Assembly: GCA_036250225.1 (NCBI GenBank)
Contig: JAPZLL010000033.1
Span: forward strand, 62,001-126,000
DNA: 64,000 bases
Direction: 5' to 3'
Origin: Cercophora sp. LCS_1
Lineage: Eukaryota; Ascomycota; Sordariomycetes; Sordariales; Lasiosphaeriaceae
In this document: positions 11,487 through 21,780 of the stretch, one piece after another
How positions within the stretch are numbered: the stretch's first letter is position 1
Layout: every line of letters starts with the position of its first letter
Program-made: the position numbers and the translations under genes
The notes under the pieces: model-generated
Databases searched by the model: none
Seen by the model: only the letters and a program-made list of their open reading frames with translations
Told to the model about the DNA's origin: nothing

Positions 11487-12033
11487 ATGCAGTTCTCCAT
11501 CCTCCTCCACGCCCTCCTGGCGTTGCCCTTTGCCGCAGCATTATATGCTGCCACTGTATCGTCCGCTGTTGTTGCTGCGTCTGCAGTGAAGAATTACACC
11601 ACCTCAAGCGGTACACCCTCTCTTACCCATGACTCCGATCCCGTTTGCCCTAACCAGTATCGCCCACGTAGAAATTCAGCTTCCACTGTGTAAGATAGCT
11701 ATATGGGAGAGAGGCGAGAGGGTCAAGAGGGGCCTCAATAGATAGACCATTGGATTCAAGGTCATCGGCGTCAACCCCCAAACCTTTTGCGGCTATTGGA
11801 AGAGGAAGGCCTTTAGTGGTTGCCTCTATCTGAGTAATGTCGATTGCCACTGTGATGATGAAACCGAGTGGGACCCTAAGGATGGTTTGATCTGGCGCCT
11901 TGATGTGAGTTTCCCGAGAGGACCAGTTGGTACTAGCTCCTTTAGAAAGTGTTTTCGGGATGTCACGAGGGGCTGGACGAATGATAACGGGTGTTGGCGT
12001 CCGTCTACTCCCGAGCTCTGGAAGGAGGATTGA
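11487..12033 (+). CDS. possible small secreted cysteine-containing protein (uncertain model)
   Basis: An ATG at 11487 opens a typical signal peptide (MQFSILLHALLALPFAAALY). Further on, a frame ending at 12033 is rich in Cys and Trp (FCGYWK, GCLYLSNVDCHCDDE, KCFRDV, NGCWR), as in small secreted fungal proteins. The two pieces can be joined in phase by an intron from about 11688 (GTGTAAGA) to 11743 (GATAG), but the donor is unusual and I see no good branch site. The opposite strand carries an open frame of 155 codons (11650-12117) that could be the real gene instead. I do not recognise the family. Low confidence. Confidence 0.3.
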
Positions 12034-12463
12034 TATATTGGGGATGGGGAGCCGGATCGCTGATTGAGATTGAGGGCACGATCGGCGTTTTGGGGGAATG
12101 GAATGTCTTGAGGTCATATTCCTAGCTCAATATTGATACGGGATGATGCTTATATTTACCAGCCCGGGGAGCTTGTGGTGCTGCAAGACTTATCTGGCTC
12201 ATTTGGCCTGGCATCTTTTGTTGTGACTTCAAGCCACCAAAACTTTATTGCTGCCTCCAGGGCCCAGACCTTCCCTTTATCAATTTTATTGTGTGGCCAT
12301 AGTGCTAAGCATCTTGTCTCCTACCGCAACCCGAATCCCGACATTACCTTTACCTGGATAAAGCCATGGCCGGTATTATTCCAGAGGACCAGTACAAGCA
12401 CTGCCTGCTTTCCGGGCAAAGGCAGAATGCCGGCAACTTGATGCCTCAGATGGCCTCCTGACG
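12034..12463. other. intergenic region upstream of HNH gene
   Basis: No supported gene. A short open frame from an ATG at 12366 ends in a stop at about 12459, just before the HNH start codon, and could be an upstream ORF. Confidence 0.4.
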
Positions 12464-13848
12464 ATGAACCAGGAGCACGAACCCACGAAGTATCTGTTGC
12501 CGATCGATGAGGCCGAGAAGAAACGCTATTACATGCGTATAATTGACGTGCATTGGAAAAAGAACTTTTCCAAATTTAGCGGTCTTCCGGACACGGAATT
12601 CAAGCCCCTACCACAGGCAATCATCGCCACCATCATGGCGATGGATCTCGACACACTCCGCAGCATGGCACACAATGGGAGGACCCTCGACGAGGGCCTT
12701 ATGGCCTTGTGTGTTATGCCTTGCTTTATCAAGATTAGTGAGTACCTCTCTACCTACCTCTCATTATGCCCCCACCCCACCATGCCACCGACACGCTGTC
12801 TGATGTAGTGATGATCAAGAATCGTAGCGATGATGACGAAATCTTCACCACGATCACTGGGCCTACCGTGGAAGCCAAGGGAGCCGAGATTCGCGCAAAG
12901 GAAGAACTTTTCGACAAGAGAGGCGCCGATAAAGAAGACAAATGCAGCGTCTCGCGGAGCGAGAAGGAAAAAAGAGAACGGGCAAGGCTTGATGATTACC
13001 GTTGCGTTATTCTTCGGAAAGGCATGGCGGAGGTCTGCCACATTGTTCCGTTCAGTGTGAACTCTACGGAGGAGTGCCGATCCAGGATGGCAAAGTACTT
13101 TCCGCTGGCTGTGAGCTTAATGTTTCCCAGCACCAGGGAACATGCCGAGGATACTACCACGGACCTCGACAGCGATGACGTGGGAGTATGGGTCAACTCC
13201 AACGAAAAACTCGCCACGGAATGTCTTGAGTTCTTCACATTAAAGATGGGTGTTAGCGATAAAGCCTGGAACGAAATATCCCTTGGCCGCCAACTTTACC
13301 GGTGGTGGAGCGAGGGATTTTTGGCCTTTGAACCCCAAGGTATCGACCACACGTTCTCGTTTGAAGATGACACATACGAGGAAGACGACACAGGAAAAGG
13401 GAAGAGCGAGGCAAAGAAGAAGACAATCACCAGGGTCAAGTTGCGGTTTCACTGGATGCCCCGGCGCAAAGACACGGGATCGGCCGCCCCACAGGTTCTC
13501 ACCACCGGCGCGGCATCGCAAGGCCCCAAGGCGTTGGAGAGCATGCTTGGCAAGACATATGGCGATTTGGGCCCCTCCAACCCTGTATTCGCACATCGGC
13601 AACACTCAATCTGTCACTCCCTACGAACGGGTGACATTTTCTATGTAAATGTTGAGGCTCGACATGCTGAATACATGCTACTTGCGTTTAAGTTGCAGTG
13701 GGCAGTGATCAGGGTATTTTCTATCTCTGGTGGCGCGGAGGCGCTGCAGGATGTGGGAGACCATCCGGATCACCTGGATGAAAACCTTGAGTGGGTTGGG
13801 TGTCCGCGGCCAGCAATTGCAGAACTGCTCGTAGGCGTACAAGATTAG
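12464..13848 (+). CDS. HNH-endonuclease-domain protein (fungal HNH_2-like)
   Basis: Two exons, 12464-12737 and 12809-13848 (437 aa); the 71-nt intron has a GTGAGT donor. An HNH-type core is visible in the middle: DDYRCVILRKGMAEVCHIVP, matching the pattern C...(E/A)xxHIIPF of the HNH_2 family found in many ascomycete proteins. The N-terminal third is helical and charged. A Glu/Asp/Lys-rich acidic insert (DDTYEEDDTGKGKSEAKKK) precedes the C-terminal part. Fungal members are unstudied, so nuclease activity is expected from the family but not shown here. Neighbours are a possible secreted protein and a broken gene, which fits an accessory, fast-evolving locus. Confidence 0.7.
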
Positions 13849-14299
13849 GGCTTAAGTTTCTGGGCGAAGCAAGTCCTTGACACAATAAACTGTACATCAC
13901 AAATTCTGAGGACTATTTCTCAAGGAGGAATGTGTACAGTCAATGTTCCGAGGCAAAGGACAAGATTTCAGAGACCTTGGAATATTATTTCTATTGTTGA
14001 AAAGAAAAAATTACCGGGGTGTTCGAATGTGAGCTATCGTTTGAGACCGTTCAAAGTGGCGTTGGCTGGTTCACAGTATGCTCATTTTTTAGGTTACTTC
14101 CTCAAGTGCAGCCGAAATAAACAGCACACAAGGAAACTTGGAGGCATCTGTGTCTCGAGAAATGACATGGAGATATTATGCTAAGGCGTTGAATATCATT
14201 TTGAAGGCCTTGCAATAATATTGGCTACACTCTACACTGGATATATTATTGGTATGCTGGTCACCTCACTGTGTAGTGCATGATGGACTTGATCGCAGT
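13849..14299. other. AT-richer intergenic region
   Basis: No supportable gene. Base composition is noticeably richer in A/T than in the flanking housekeeping genes. Confidence 0.4.
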
Positions 14300-14309
14300 T
14301 CCCTTCTCG

Positions 14310-15199
14310 AACTGAGTTCGTACCACGCCGCGGGGATACACTGGACGAGGGCTTCTTATATCTACCGGCCGGCAACAATTTGGCTCGCGGTGTCATCGAA
14401 AGAGTCACCCGTCTCGACACCTCGATCTGTTTCGTATCTGGCATCAAGAGTGCTTTTGAAATGGTATGTCTCGGATGGATGACTTTGACTCCAATATCCT
14501 TGGCTGACCCGAATCCAGGCAATTCTTGCAGGCAACGCGCCCCTCGTCGAGAAGTGACCATCTCACAAGCCGCTACCTATTCCCTGCCCACCATACGTCT
14601 CCTTGGCCTACAAGGTGTATCAATTGGAGGCTGCGAATATCCTGCTGACTGCGGGACGCGACTTTGACCCAAGGATCGGTCTAAGCTTTCCGTTTTCTCC
14701 TGTCAACTCGGTTGAGTGGAAATTTCCCGAATACACCCCAACGAACGCCCCCAAAGGCAAGGATTTTCTGGCGAGGCTTGGTCGTCGCATTGAAGCCTCA
14801 GCAGACGCTACGACACACATGATTCAGCTTGGCGCGCAGATATCTGGCCCACCTGGGCCAGCCGGCGAAGCTATCTTGCATTTCTTGGGTAAGTTCTACG
14901 ATCTAGTCTGGTCAACCGGGAACTTGGCGTTTCTGGAGAGCATTGAACGACAGAAGATTGCATCAGCCATCACTCACCGGTTTGAGCTCAGGGGCATTCC
15001 TGATGCTCGTCGCGCTAACGTCCTCAGTATCAAATGTTTGACGAGGATGGATTGCGACCTCTACCAAAGATGTCGCGAGCTTGACGAGCCAAAGGAGATT
15101 ATCCCGGGGGAGGGGGGGGGGGGGCGACCGCGGCGAGGTGTTGAAGCTGGCAGTCGGTGCGGAAGATCGAAGGGACAAACATTAGCGCTGCCCCAATAG
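14310..15199 (+). pseudogene. unrecognised gene with an in-frame TGA
   Basis: A coding-like frame starts about 14310 and runs to about 14462 (with the segment DEGFLYLPAGNNLARGVIER). An intron-like gap follows (GTATGT at 14463, GCTGACC branch). The frame then resumes and continues to 15199 with protein-like sequence such as YKVYQLEAANILLTAGRDFD and SIERQKIASAITHRFELRG. An in-frame TGA at 14555-14557 interrupts it, and no start ATG is found in this frame. A G-run at 15105-15124 (one A inside) lies near the 3' end and pushes it into low complexity. I do not recognise the family. It reads as a decayed gene; a missed intron over the TGA is the alternative. Confidence 0.4.
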
Positions 15200-15341
15200 C
15201 GATACTGCCTGCATTTCAAGCTCCTCGGCACAAGCTTCGCCCACAGCGTGCATCGGTCGGATTACTTGGCGTCAATTCAAGTTCTACTTCGCTCCTTTCT
15301 GAAACCCACCACTCAAAAGGCTGAACATTCATCTCCTGTGA

Positions 15342-17131
15342 CTAGAGACGACTCGTCTTTGCCTCCTTCTTGGCCAGCTCCCTCAAATCCTTTCGCAGAA
15401 TCTTCCCGCTCGGACTCTTTGGAATGGCCGGGAGGAAGATGACACCGCCCCTGAGCTTCTTGTAACCCGAGACCTGACCAGCAACCCAATCCGCCACCTC
15501 CTTTGCAGTAAGTTTCTTCGGATCCGCCGCGACCACATACGCCCTGTCAATCATGTCAGCAACCACCCTGCCACACCAATATCGGGAAAACGTACCTCGG
15601 CACCTCAGTCCCCTCCCCAGGAACGCCAATAACCGCAGCGTCCAAGATCCCCGGATGGCTGATCAACAACGCCTCCAGCTCCGCCGGCGCGACCTGATTT
15701 GCCTTATACTTGATCAGCTCCTTCTTTCGGTCCACAACATAAAACATGCCGTCCTTGAACAACCCTACATCGCCCGTGCAAAACCACCCGTCGCTAAACG
15801 CCTCCCGATTCGCCTCGTCGTTCTTCCAATACCCCTTTGTCACCTGCGGCCCCTGAACCCAAATCTCGCCTGGCGTACCAGGTTCCACGTCCTTCCCTTC
15901 ATCATCAACGATCCTTGCCATGCCGTTCGAAACCAGCATGCTCACGCTACCCGTCAAATCGTTCGGCGTACCCCTCGGAATAACCGTCATGGACCCCGTC
16001 GTCTCGCTGAGTCCCCATGTCTGGCCGACCTGCGCTGTGCCCTGGCCCATCTTTTTCATCACTGCTACTTGCAGTTCCCGACCCATCGGTGCCGCGCCTG
16101 ACAGCGCAAACCGCACGGTATCGAACTGGTCTGTTACCATGGGGGATTTGACAATCAGCAGAAAAATAGGCGGCACGGAGAAAAAGCTTGTCACGGCGTA
16201 TTTTTTCGTGTATGCCAAAAACTTGGGGAAGTCGAAACGCTCCATCCAGTAGACCGTCCCACCGGCGTAATGCCAGTTTACGAGGTAACCCTGCACGCCG
16301 GCAATGTGCGCGGCGGGTAAGTGGGCCACTGTACGGCTGAAATCGGTGCCGGAGGGGTCGGATTCCTTGTAGGGGTCGATGACCAGGGCGGCTTGGCTGA
16401 CCATGTTGGTATGGGAGAGGCGGACGGCTTTGGGACGCCCCGTTGTGCCGGAGCTGAAGAGGACGCAGATGATGGAATCATCGAGGACGGTGGGGGAGGT
16501 GATGCGTGGCCAGGTGAGGCGGTGCGTTGGGTCTAGAGGGAGGTCGTCGAGGGAGAGGACGGCGGAGGCGGGGAGGTTGGCGAGGGAGGCGGCGGCGAGG
16601 GCGGTTGCGCGGGTCAGAGGGGTGCAGAATATGACGCCGGCCGAGACCTGTGTGATCTGGGCGGCGAATTCAGAGGGGGTTGAGGAGGGCGAGGAGGACG
16701 AGAAGACACCCGAGGCAGCGACGGTTGCGAGGAAGAGGGCTGGAATGAGGTGGTGGCCTGTTGCTATGCAGATGACCACGTCTGTTGAGGGTCCGGATTT
16801 GCCCTGTCTGCATCAATATTGCGTTCGAAGATGGGGATTATGGGGAAGCTTACGATGCCGTAGGTGTGGCGGAGGGTGTAGGCTAGACGTTGGACCATGT
16901 CGCGGAGCTGGGCTTTGGTCACACATTTGGAGGGGTCATCGGCCGAGGCGTGGAGGATGGTGTCTTCCTTGCCGCCGGTGTTGGGAGAGTCTGAACTGTC
17001 AATCCTGGTTCTGGAGTAGCGATGGTTGTCTTACCAAACAAGACGGACAGGAGGTCGAGTCGTGGAAAGGCGCGTGTCTGGGCCGCCTTGTAGATGACGC
17101 CCGCAGGTGTTTTCTCAACGTAGCTCGCCAT
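15342..17131 (-). CDS. 4-coumarate-CoA-ligase-like acyl-CoA synthetase with C-terminal peroxisomal signal
   Basis: Four exons: 17131-17035, 16990-16854, 16803-15596 and 15543-15342, total 547 aa. ANL-superfamily motifs are in order: the P-loop-like SSGTTGRPKAV, QTWGLSETTG, the acyl-AMP hinge region GWFCTGDVG and DRKKELIKYK, and the C-terminal catalytic lysine in PKSPSGKILRKDL. The protein ends in -SRL, a PTS1-type tripeptide, so it probably activates aromatic or fatty carboxylates to CoA esters in peroxisomes. The size and motif set fit plant-type 4CL-like fungal ligases rather than long-chain FadD. Introns are 44, 50 and 52 nt. No metabolic cluster surrounds it, so the substrate stays open. 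Confidence 0.9.
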
Positions 17132-19164
17132 TTTGATGATCTCAGCAATATTTCGATGGGGGAAGATCGCAGCAACGATCACGGCACAGCAAGAGAAGCT
17201 CACCGACGGAGGGGCTCAGCTCACATTTAAGCAAATCGCGATATGTCCGTACCGCAGGAACACAAGAGGAGTGGACACCTGCCTCGGCTCGTGGAAGCAT
17301 CCTGCTGCAGCTTGACATGGTTGCATCCAGCAATGCGGGGGAGGGTCGATCGGGATCCCGGTTTCCAGCCAGGGCTCGGACTCGAACAACGACCGGCTTG
17401 GCGGCGGCGAATCACCGTGTTTTGGGGGGATGCGGGGTCAAAGGACACTACCATCTCCAAAGGACGGATTGGGAATGGAGAGCGCCGATTTTCCAGTGCA
17501 CGACCACGAGTTTGGGGGTCAGGTGGGTGGCTGGACAAATTGGGGATGTTTGCTACATGTCTTAAAACTGAACACACGCCAGTTGTGTTGTGTTGAGGAG
17601 TCGTCCACACCGCCATGGCTTGGCCGGGATGAAGTGTAGAGGTAAATTGTAATGGGAGATGCCTTCAAGAATTTGAGTAGAGTATTACATTTTCAGCGAA
17701 CATCAAATGGGGGGTTTTAGGAGTGTAGTCGATGAAGGGGTGCGGGGAGTCCGGAAGTTCTTGGTTATTCATGGTTGGTCTGTCAGCAAGTCAGCATCCG
17801 GCCCGGTGGCAACAGTATCATCCACCCCCCCTAGAGAGGTTGTCGACCCATCCTTGGGGTTGCCAGGTGTGGTGAAGGAAAGCAGGTGGAGGCTTAGGAA
17901 CTTATAGTCGAAACTCGAAGTTGGTGTCGAAAGTTGTTGGAGGAGGAGAAACAGAAACGATGAGGGGCAGGGACAGGGAAAATGATGTAGCGAGGGCCGC
18001 GACACAGGGCTTCGCCGGCTCGGACTCGTTTTACTCTACTTGTTCTTCGGGTTCCTTCTATTGCCTGTTCGCCGAGATATGGAAACTAGACTGAGTTGAT
18101 CGCTAGAATGGGACATCTCCTTCTCATTGGGCTGGCATTTCCATTCTGTTTGATCATGGATTGATCCCTGACGCCCAGTGCTGTATTTGTGTCGAGACAT
18201 CGCGATCATGGCGAGATGTCTTGGACTATTACCTTGATGGAGGGAGTTGGTGTGGAGAGCTATATCAATGCTAACACTGACAAAACGCATTATTTCTGGT
18301 CGAGTCTCTTCAAAACTCGACAGAAAATCAGAGAGCCATCTGCGCTAAACGCTGACTTTGTCACGAGCTCGTGACTCACCGTTAAATCCAGCTTAGTTAG
18401 AAACAAAACAAATCTCGGCGGAGGCACAAACAAATAATTCCCACCCTCTTAATTGTATCTGACTTTACGCCTGAAGCACTAGTTCAACTTATGATTTTTG
18501 AGAGTTCAGCTAGTAATGCTCGCCCATCGTTTTCTATGTCTAAAAGCAAGTGACTTTCTGCTCATGTTAAGCACCCTTTTAAGAGTCTGTCCTGTTGCTC
18601 CAGAGTGGGACTTTAGAGTGTAGAGGGTCAGAGTCCCGACTGACGGACGCACAAGCTACCTGTTACGGCCTGCTCCGGGTACACCGTGGTGACCCTGGTA
18701 AAGACAGATCGTAAGAGCGGAAGGGTCCAGTGCTCTAAGTAGGGTAATTAGGTGCAAGGTGACTGAGTGAAGGCTAGTACAACTCTCGGAGGGGATACAC
18801 TGTCAAGCAGATCGTAGACCTAGAGGTCCCAGACAGCAGATCTCACTGAGCGGTGCTCAAGACATTATTATGCATCTTGGCTCAATGACGAGTCTGGTAC
18901 TTTATAATTCTTAATAACCGAGTGTTATATTTTCTACTTTGATAGAATAGTGCTTTAGTTCCTGTTAAAGATGAAATTGCCTTGGCAGGGTTTATGGGTC
19001 TTGCAGCTATAACTTATTAAAAACTTTGAAATACTCAGGTGCCACCATTCTTACCAAGATCTACATAGCACCTTCTTAGTTACTGTGATAGCTAAGACTT
19101 CCTGCTTTCATAGATTTACCGGCAGGATTCTACCTTCGTCACGATAGCTGACGCTCACTAGTGA
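17132..19164. other. 2-kb gene-poor region
   Basis: No supportable gene on either strand. The left part is ordinary intergenic DNA. From about 18300 to 19150 it becomes A/T-rich with many stops in all frames, like old repeat DNA. A stretch beginning TGTTACGGCCTGCTCCGGGT at 18660 has the look of a fungal LTR start, but I found no matching end or second copy. Confidence 0.4.
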
Positions 19165-19632
19165 TTCTTAAAGAGGCTAGCCGTCTTTGCGCTGCCGTCC
19201 CATGACCCTCCGGTCAGATCCCTTGTAAAGAGATCGAACCCACCCAAAGCGCTCCCCCCAAGCCAGACAATCAACGATGCAGCGTTCCAACCGGTACTCG
19301 ATTTCGACACGGACGGATGCTACAACGTCCCCGCCATTGACAAGGACGACAGCATCGCCACAGGCCTGAAGCATGACTTTAAAGAAGCGACGATTGCGAT
19401 CAAGGATTCGACGTTTGCGTCGGATATCAACAAGGCCAAACCGAGGGAGGTGATGTTTGATCCGAATGTGGACCCTAGGAAACGGCAGAGAAGAGCTTGC
19501 GGCAGTGGCCGTGGAAATATGGTTGGAACCGTGACCGGAATAGTGATCGGAGCTGTGCACAGTGCATTGGAGTTCTTGCTGTTGAGTATTCTAGGTACAT
19601 GGCTTGAGGATGGGATGAAACCGAGATTTTGA
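19165..19632 (+). pseudogene. N-terminal relic of an NPP1/NLP (necrosis-inducing-protein-like) gene
   Basis: The frame from 19165 to 19632 encodes the start of an NPP1-type domain: FQPVLDFDTDGCYNVPAID, a hallmark of NEP1-like proteins. Upstream lies what remains of a propeptide, but there is no start codon, with a TGA at 19162 in the same frame. About 15 residues past the hallmark the similarity stops. The frame then reads into unrelated sequence with a hydrophobic stretch and ends at 19632. The central GHRHDWE-type motif and the C-terminal half of the domain are absent, so the relic cannot encode a functional protein. NLPs are secreted cytolysins of plant-associated fungi. Confidence 0.65.
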
Positions 19633-20739
19633 GGACGAACTCTGTCGGTAGTGAAAATGAGGGGCGCACTGTCAGATAGGTCGTTACATCTAGCCCCCTG
19701 TTGTACAGAAGGGTTGCAAGGTTGCAAGGCTGCAGGGTACGCAAAAAACTTAGGAGAAGCGAAGCGAACAATGGGAGGCGTTGCGCAATGATGTGTCTGA
19801 TGATAGCGTTGGGAGGGATAGAATGGAGATAGTGGCGTGGATTGCCGTCTGGAATGTGTTCCCGACGGTCCGATTTTGGGGCCAGATTCGCTGGAGTTAT
19901 TCCTAGGGCGATCTTCCGGACATACTGGACTCTGCAGAAATCGGTTGATGGTCCCATTTGCTACATGATGGAAATGAAGAGAAAGAAGTGTGGGGACCCA
20001 CCGGCCCCAGGGCTTGGCAGCCCACCCACAAATAGTTCTTAGCATTAGCTTGCAGGCTGGGATTTCTTCCTCCTGCAAAAAACCACCAGAATATATCGTG
20101 TTTGATCACTACGATTCTGTTGGCTCCACAAGAAGAGCAAACGTTCTCGTAGGTACGCCCTGTGACCTGCCTGCCTACATGGTGCTGTACAATCGGAGCG
20201 TTGGGTGGCGGGAAAGATAACATTTGACTAAGAAACCTCAACTTGCCGATGTGCATGGAAGCACGGCAGCAGCCATCAAATCCGTGATAGCAATTCCGCG
20301 CCAGTGGCCGCCTTTGCCATGCTACTAAATACCTGACAGGGGAAACTAACGGCCAAGCTGAGCCAGGGGTTCGATGTAACCCATCAATTTGGTCAATGTC
20401 ACAGCACATAAGCATAACTTCGCAAACCGGCGTGTCAGCCAATGATGGCCCTGTCCTCGACCAGGGCTCTCGCATTTTGCTTGCCTGACGCTCGGGAGGC
20501 AGCCCGAATTGGGAATGGGCCGAAGTTGACAACAGGATGCATGCACGGTCTGCGCTGATTGGGACGAGATGCGGTGCTCCGGAGCGCGGCGCGGTGTTGG
20601 GTTGAGAGCTGGGAGCCTGCAAAAACAGCATCTGTCCTAGCTTTGACATCCTCCCCGAGGCACTCGAGATTCGTGCCTCCTGTCCGCTCTTTTCTTTGAA
20701 GGGCTCCTTTGAGTCCGTCCGCTCGTTCAGCTAACGATA
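19633..20739. other. gene-poor region
   Basis: Long minus-strand open frames cross this stretch (for example 19903-20649) but they have no domain-like features and overlap one another out of frame. I call nothing. Confidence 0.4.
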
Positions 20740-21780
20740 ATGGCTTTGGCAATTCTCCTGCTTGCCCTGTTTTCTGGGGTCAACGCGATCCCTCAGTCGA
20801 CCGGATGCAGCGGCAACTGTCTCAAGGCCTTGCAAAACCCGACTCGCGCTGTCGACGCATCATCGCTGTGCTCTTCGATTCTTGAGACAACACTTGCACC
20901 AACGGCAGCCGCTGACCTCCCATCATGGGCTACCCAAAGCTGCTACGGTCCGCTTGGGCCCATGATCAAACTCAGCAAAGCCTGCTCCCGCTTTCTGACG
21001 ACGGTGCCAAATCCTTCTTCGACATCACCACCGTCCGAATCCACAGCCAGCTCGACATGCCCAACCGCTTCCGCCGAAACCATTACCGAGACCATCACCG
21101 AATCCGCGCCTGTGTCGAGCTGTCCTGCCGCGTCAACCATAACCCTCCCCAGCACCATCACTGAATCCGCCTCTATCGCCACCGTCACCACCACCACCAC
21201 GACTACAGAAACTTCCGTCTCCATCACAACCACAACAACCACAACCACCGTCCCTACTCCCTCCCCCTCATCTTGCGCCCAACTCCTCTCAGACCCCTCC
21301 TTCTCCAACCCCTCCCGCGAGCTCTTCCCCTGGCTCGGCTCCCAATCCCCCGGCGGTCCCGCCTCCGGCGGCGGACTTGCCGAAACCCCCCAAAACCCGG
21401 GCTCCATCTTCTTCGTCGTCCGCTCCGTGCTGGGCACAACCCCCGAGACCCAAAACCCCTTTGTTCGACTCACTCAAGGCGTCTCGATTTGCCCCGGGAC
21501 GTATACGGTTCGAGTGCGCTTCCAGAATCGGGAGAGTACGGCTTCGTCGCCGGGTGGGTGGGTTTTTAGGGCGAATATGAGAACAATGGGGGGGAGTTTA
21601 TACTCTAGTGAGGTTTATACGGCGGGGACGGCGGATTTTGCGTGGAATGTGGGGGAGGGGGTGCCGTTGTGGAGTTTGGCGAGTGGGATAGGGGAGTTCT
21701 GGGTAGACGTTGTGCCGGTTGCACCCTGGGACGGAGATGCGACGATTTGGGTTGATAGCGTAGAGTTGGTAAGGGCGTAG
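20740..21780 (+). CDS. secreted protein with mucin-like Ser/Thr linker
   Basis: Single exon, 346 aa. A signal peptide is clear at about residues 1-16. Next comes a small cysteine-containing N-terminal domain (about 17-85: GCSGNC, SLCSSI, QSCYGP, KACSRF). A Ser/Thr-rich linker with runs of threonine (about 90-178) is expected to be O-glycosylated. The C-terminal domain (about 179-346) has the beta-rich look of a carbohydrate-binding or galactose-binding-like fold (ICPGTYTVRVRFQNRE, DATIWVDSVEL). This layout is common in fungal cell-surface proteins; the ligand is unknown. The linker coding strand is strongly C/A-biased, which makes a long stop-free frame on the opposite strand. Confidence 0.75.
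   Translation: MALAILLLALFSGVNAIPQSTGCSGNCLKALQNPTRAVDASSLCSSILETTLAPTAAADLPSWATQSCYGPLGPMIKLSKACSRFLTTVPNPSSTSPPSESTASSTCPTASAETITETITESAPVSSCPAASTITLPSTITESASIATVTTTTTTTETSVSITTTTTTTTVPTPSPSSCAQLLSDPSFSNPSRELFPWLGSQSPGGPASGGGLAETPQNPGSIFFVVRSVLGTTPETQNPFVRLTQGVSICPGTYTVRVRFQNRESTASSPGGWVFRANMRTMGGSLYSSEVYTAGTADFAWNVGEGVPLWSLASGIGEFWVDVVPVAPWDGDATIWVDSVELVRA

Noticed and set aside
18660..19150. Possible solo LTR starting TGTTACGG
   Set aside because: No matching 3' end, target duplication or second copy could be found by eye.
19320..20649. Two long minus-strand open frames of about 250 codons
   Set aside because: They overlap each other in different frames and, in part, the NLP relic; composition is not protein-like and no motif is visible.
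20943..21473. Minus-strand open frame of 176 codons
   Set aside because: Antisense shadow of the Thr-rich linker, caused by its biased codons.
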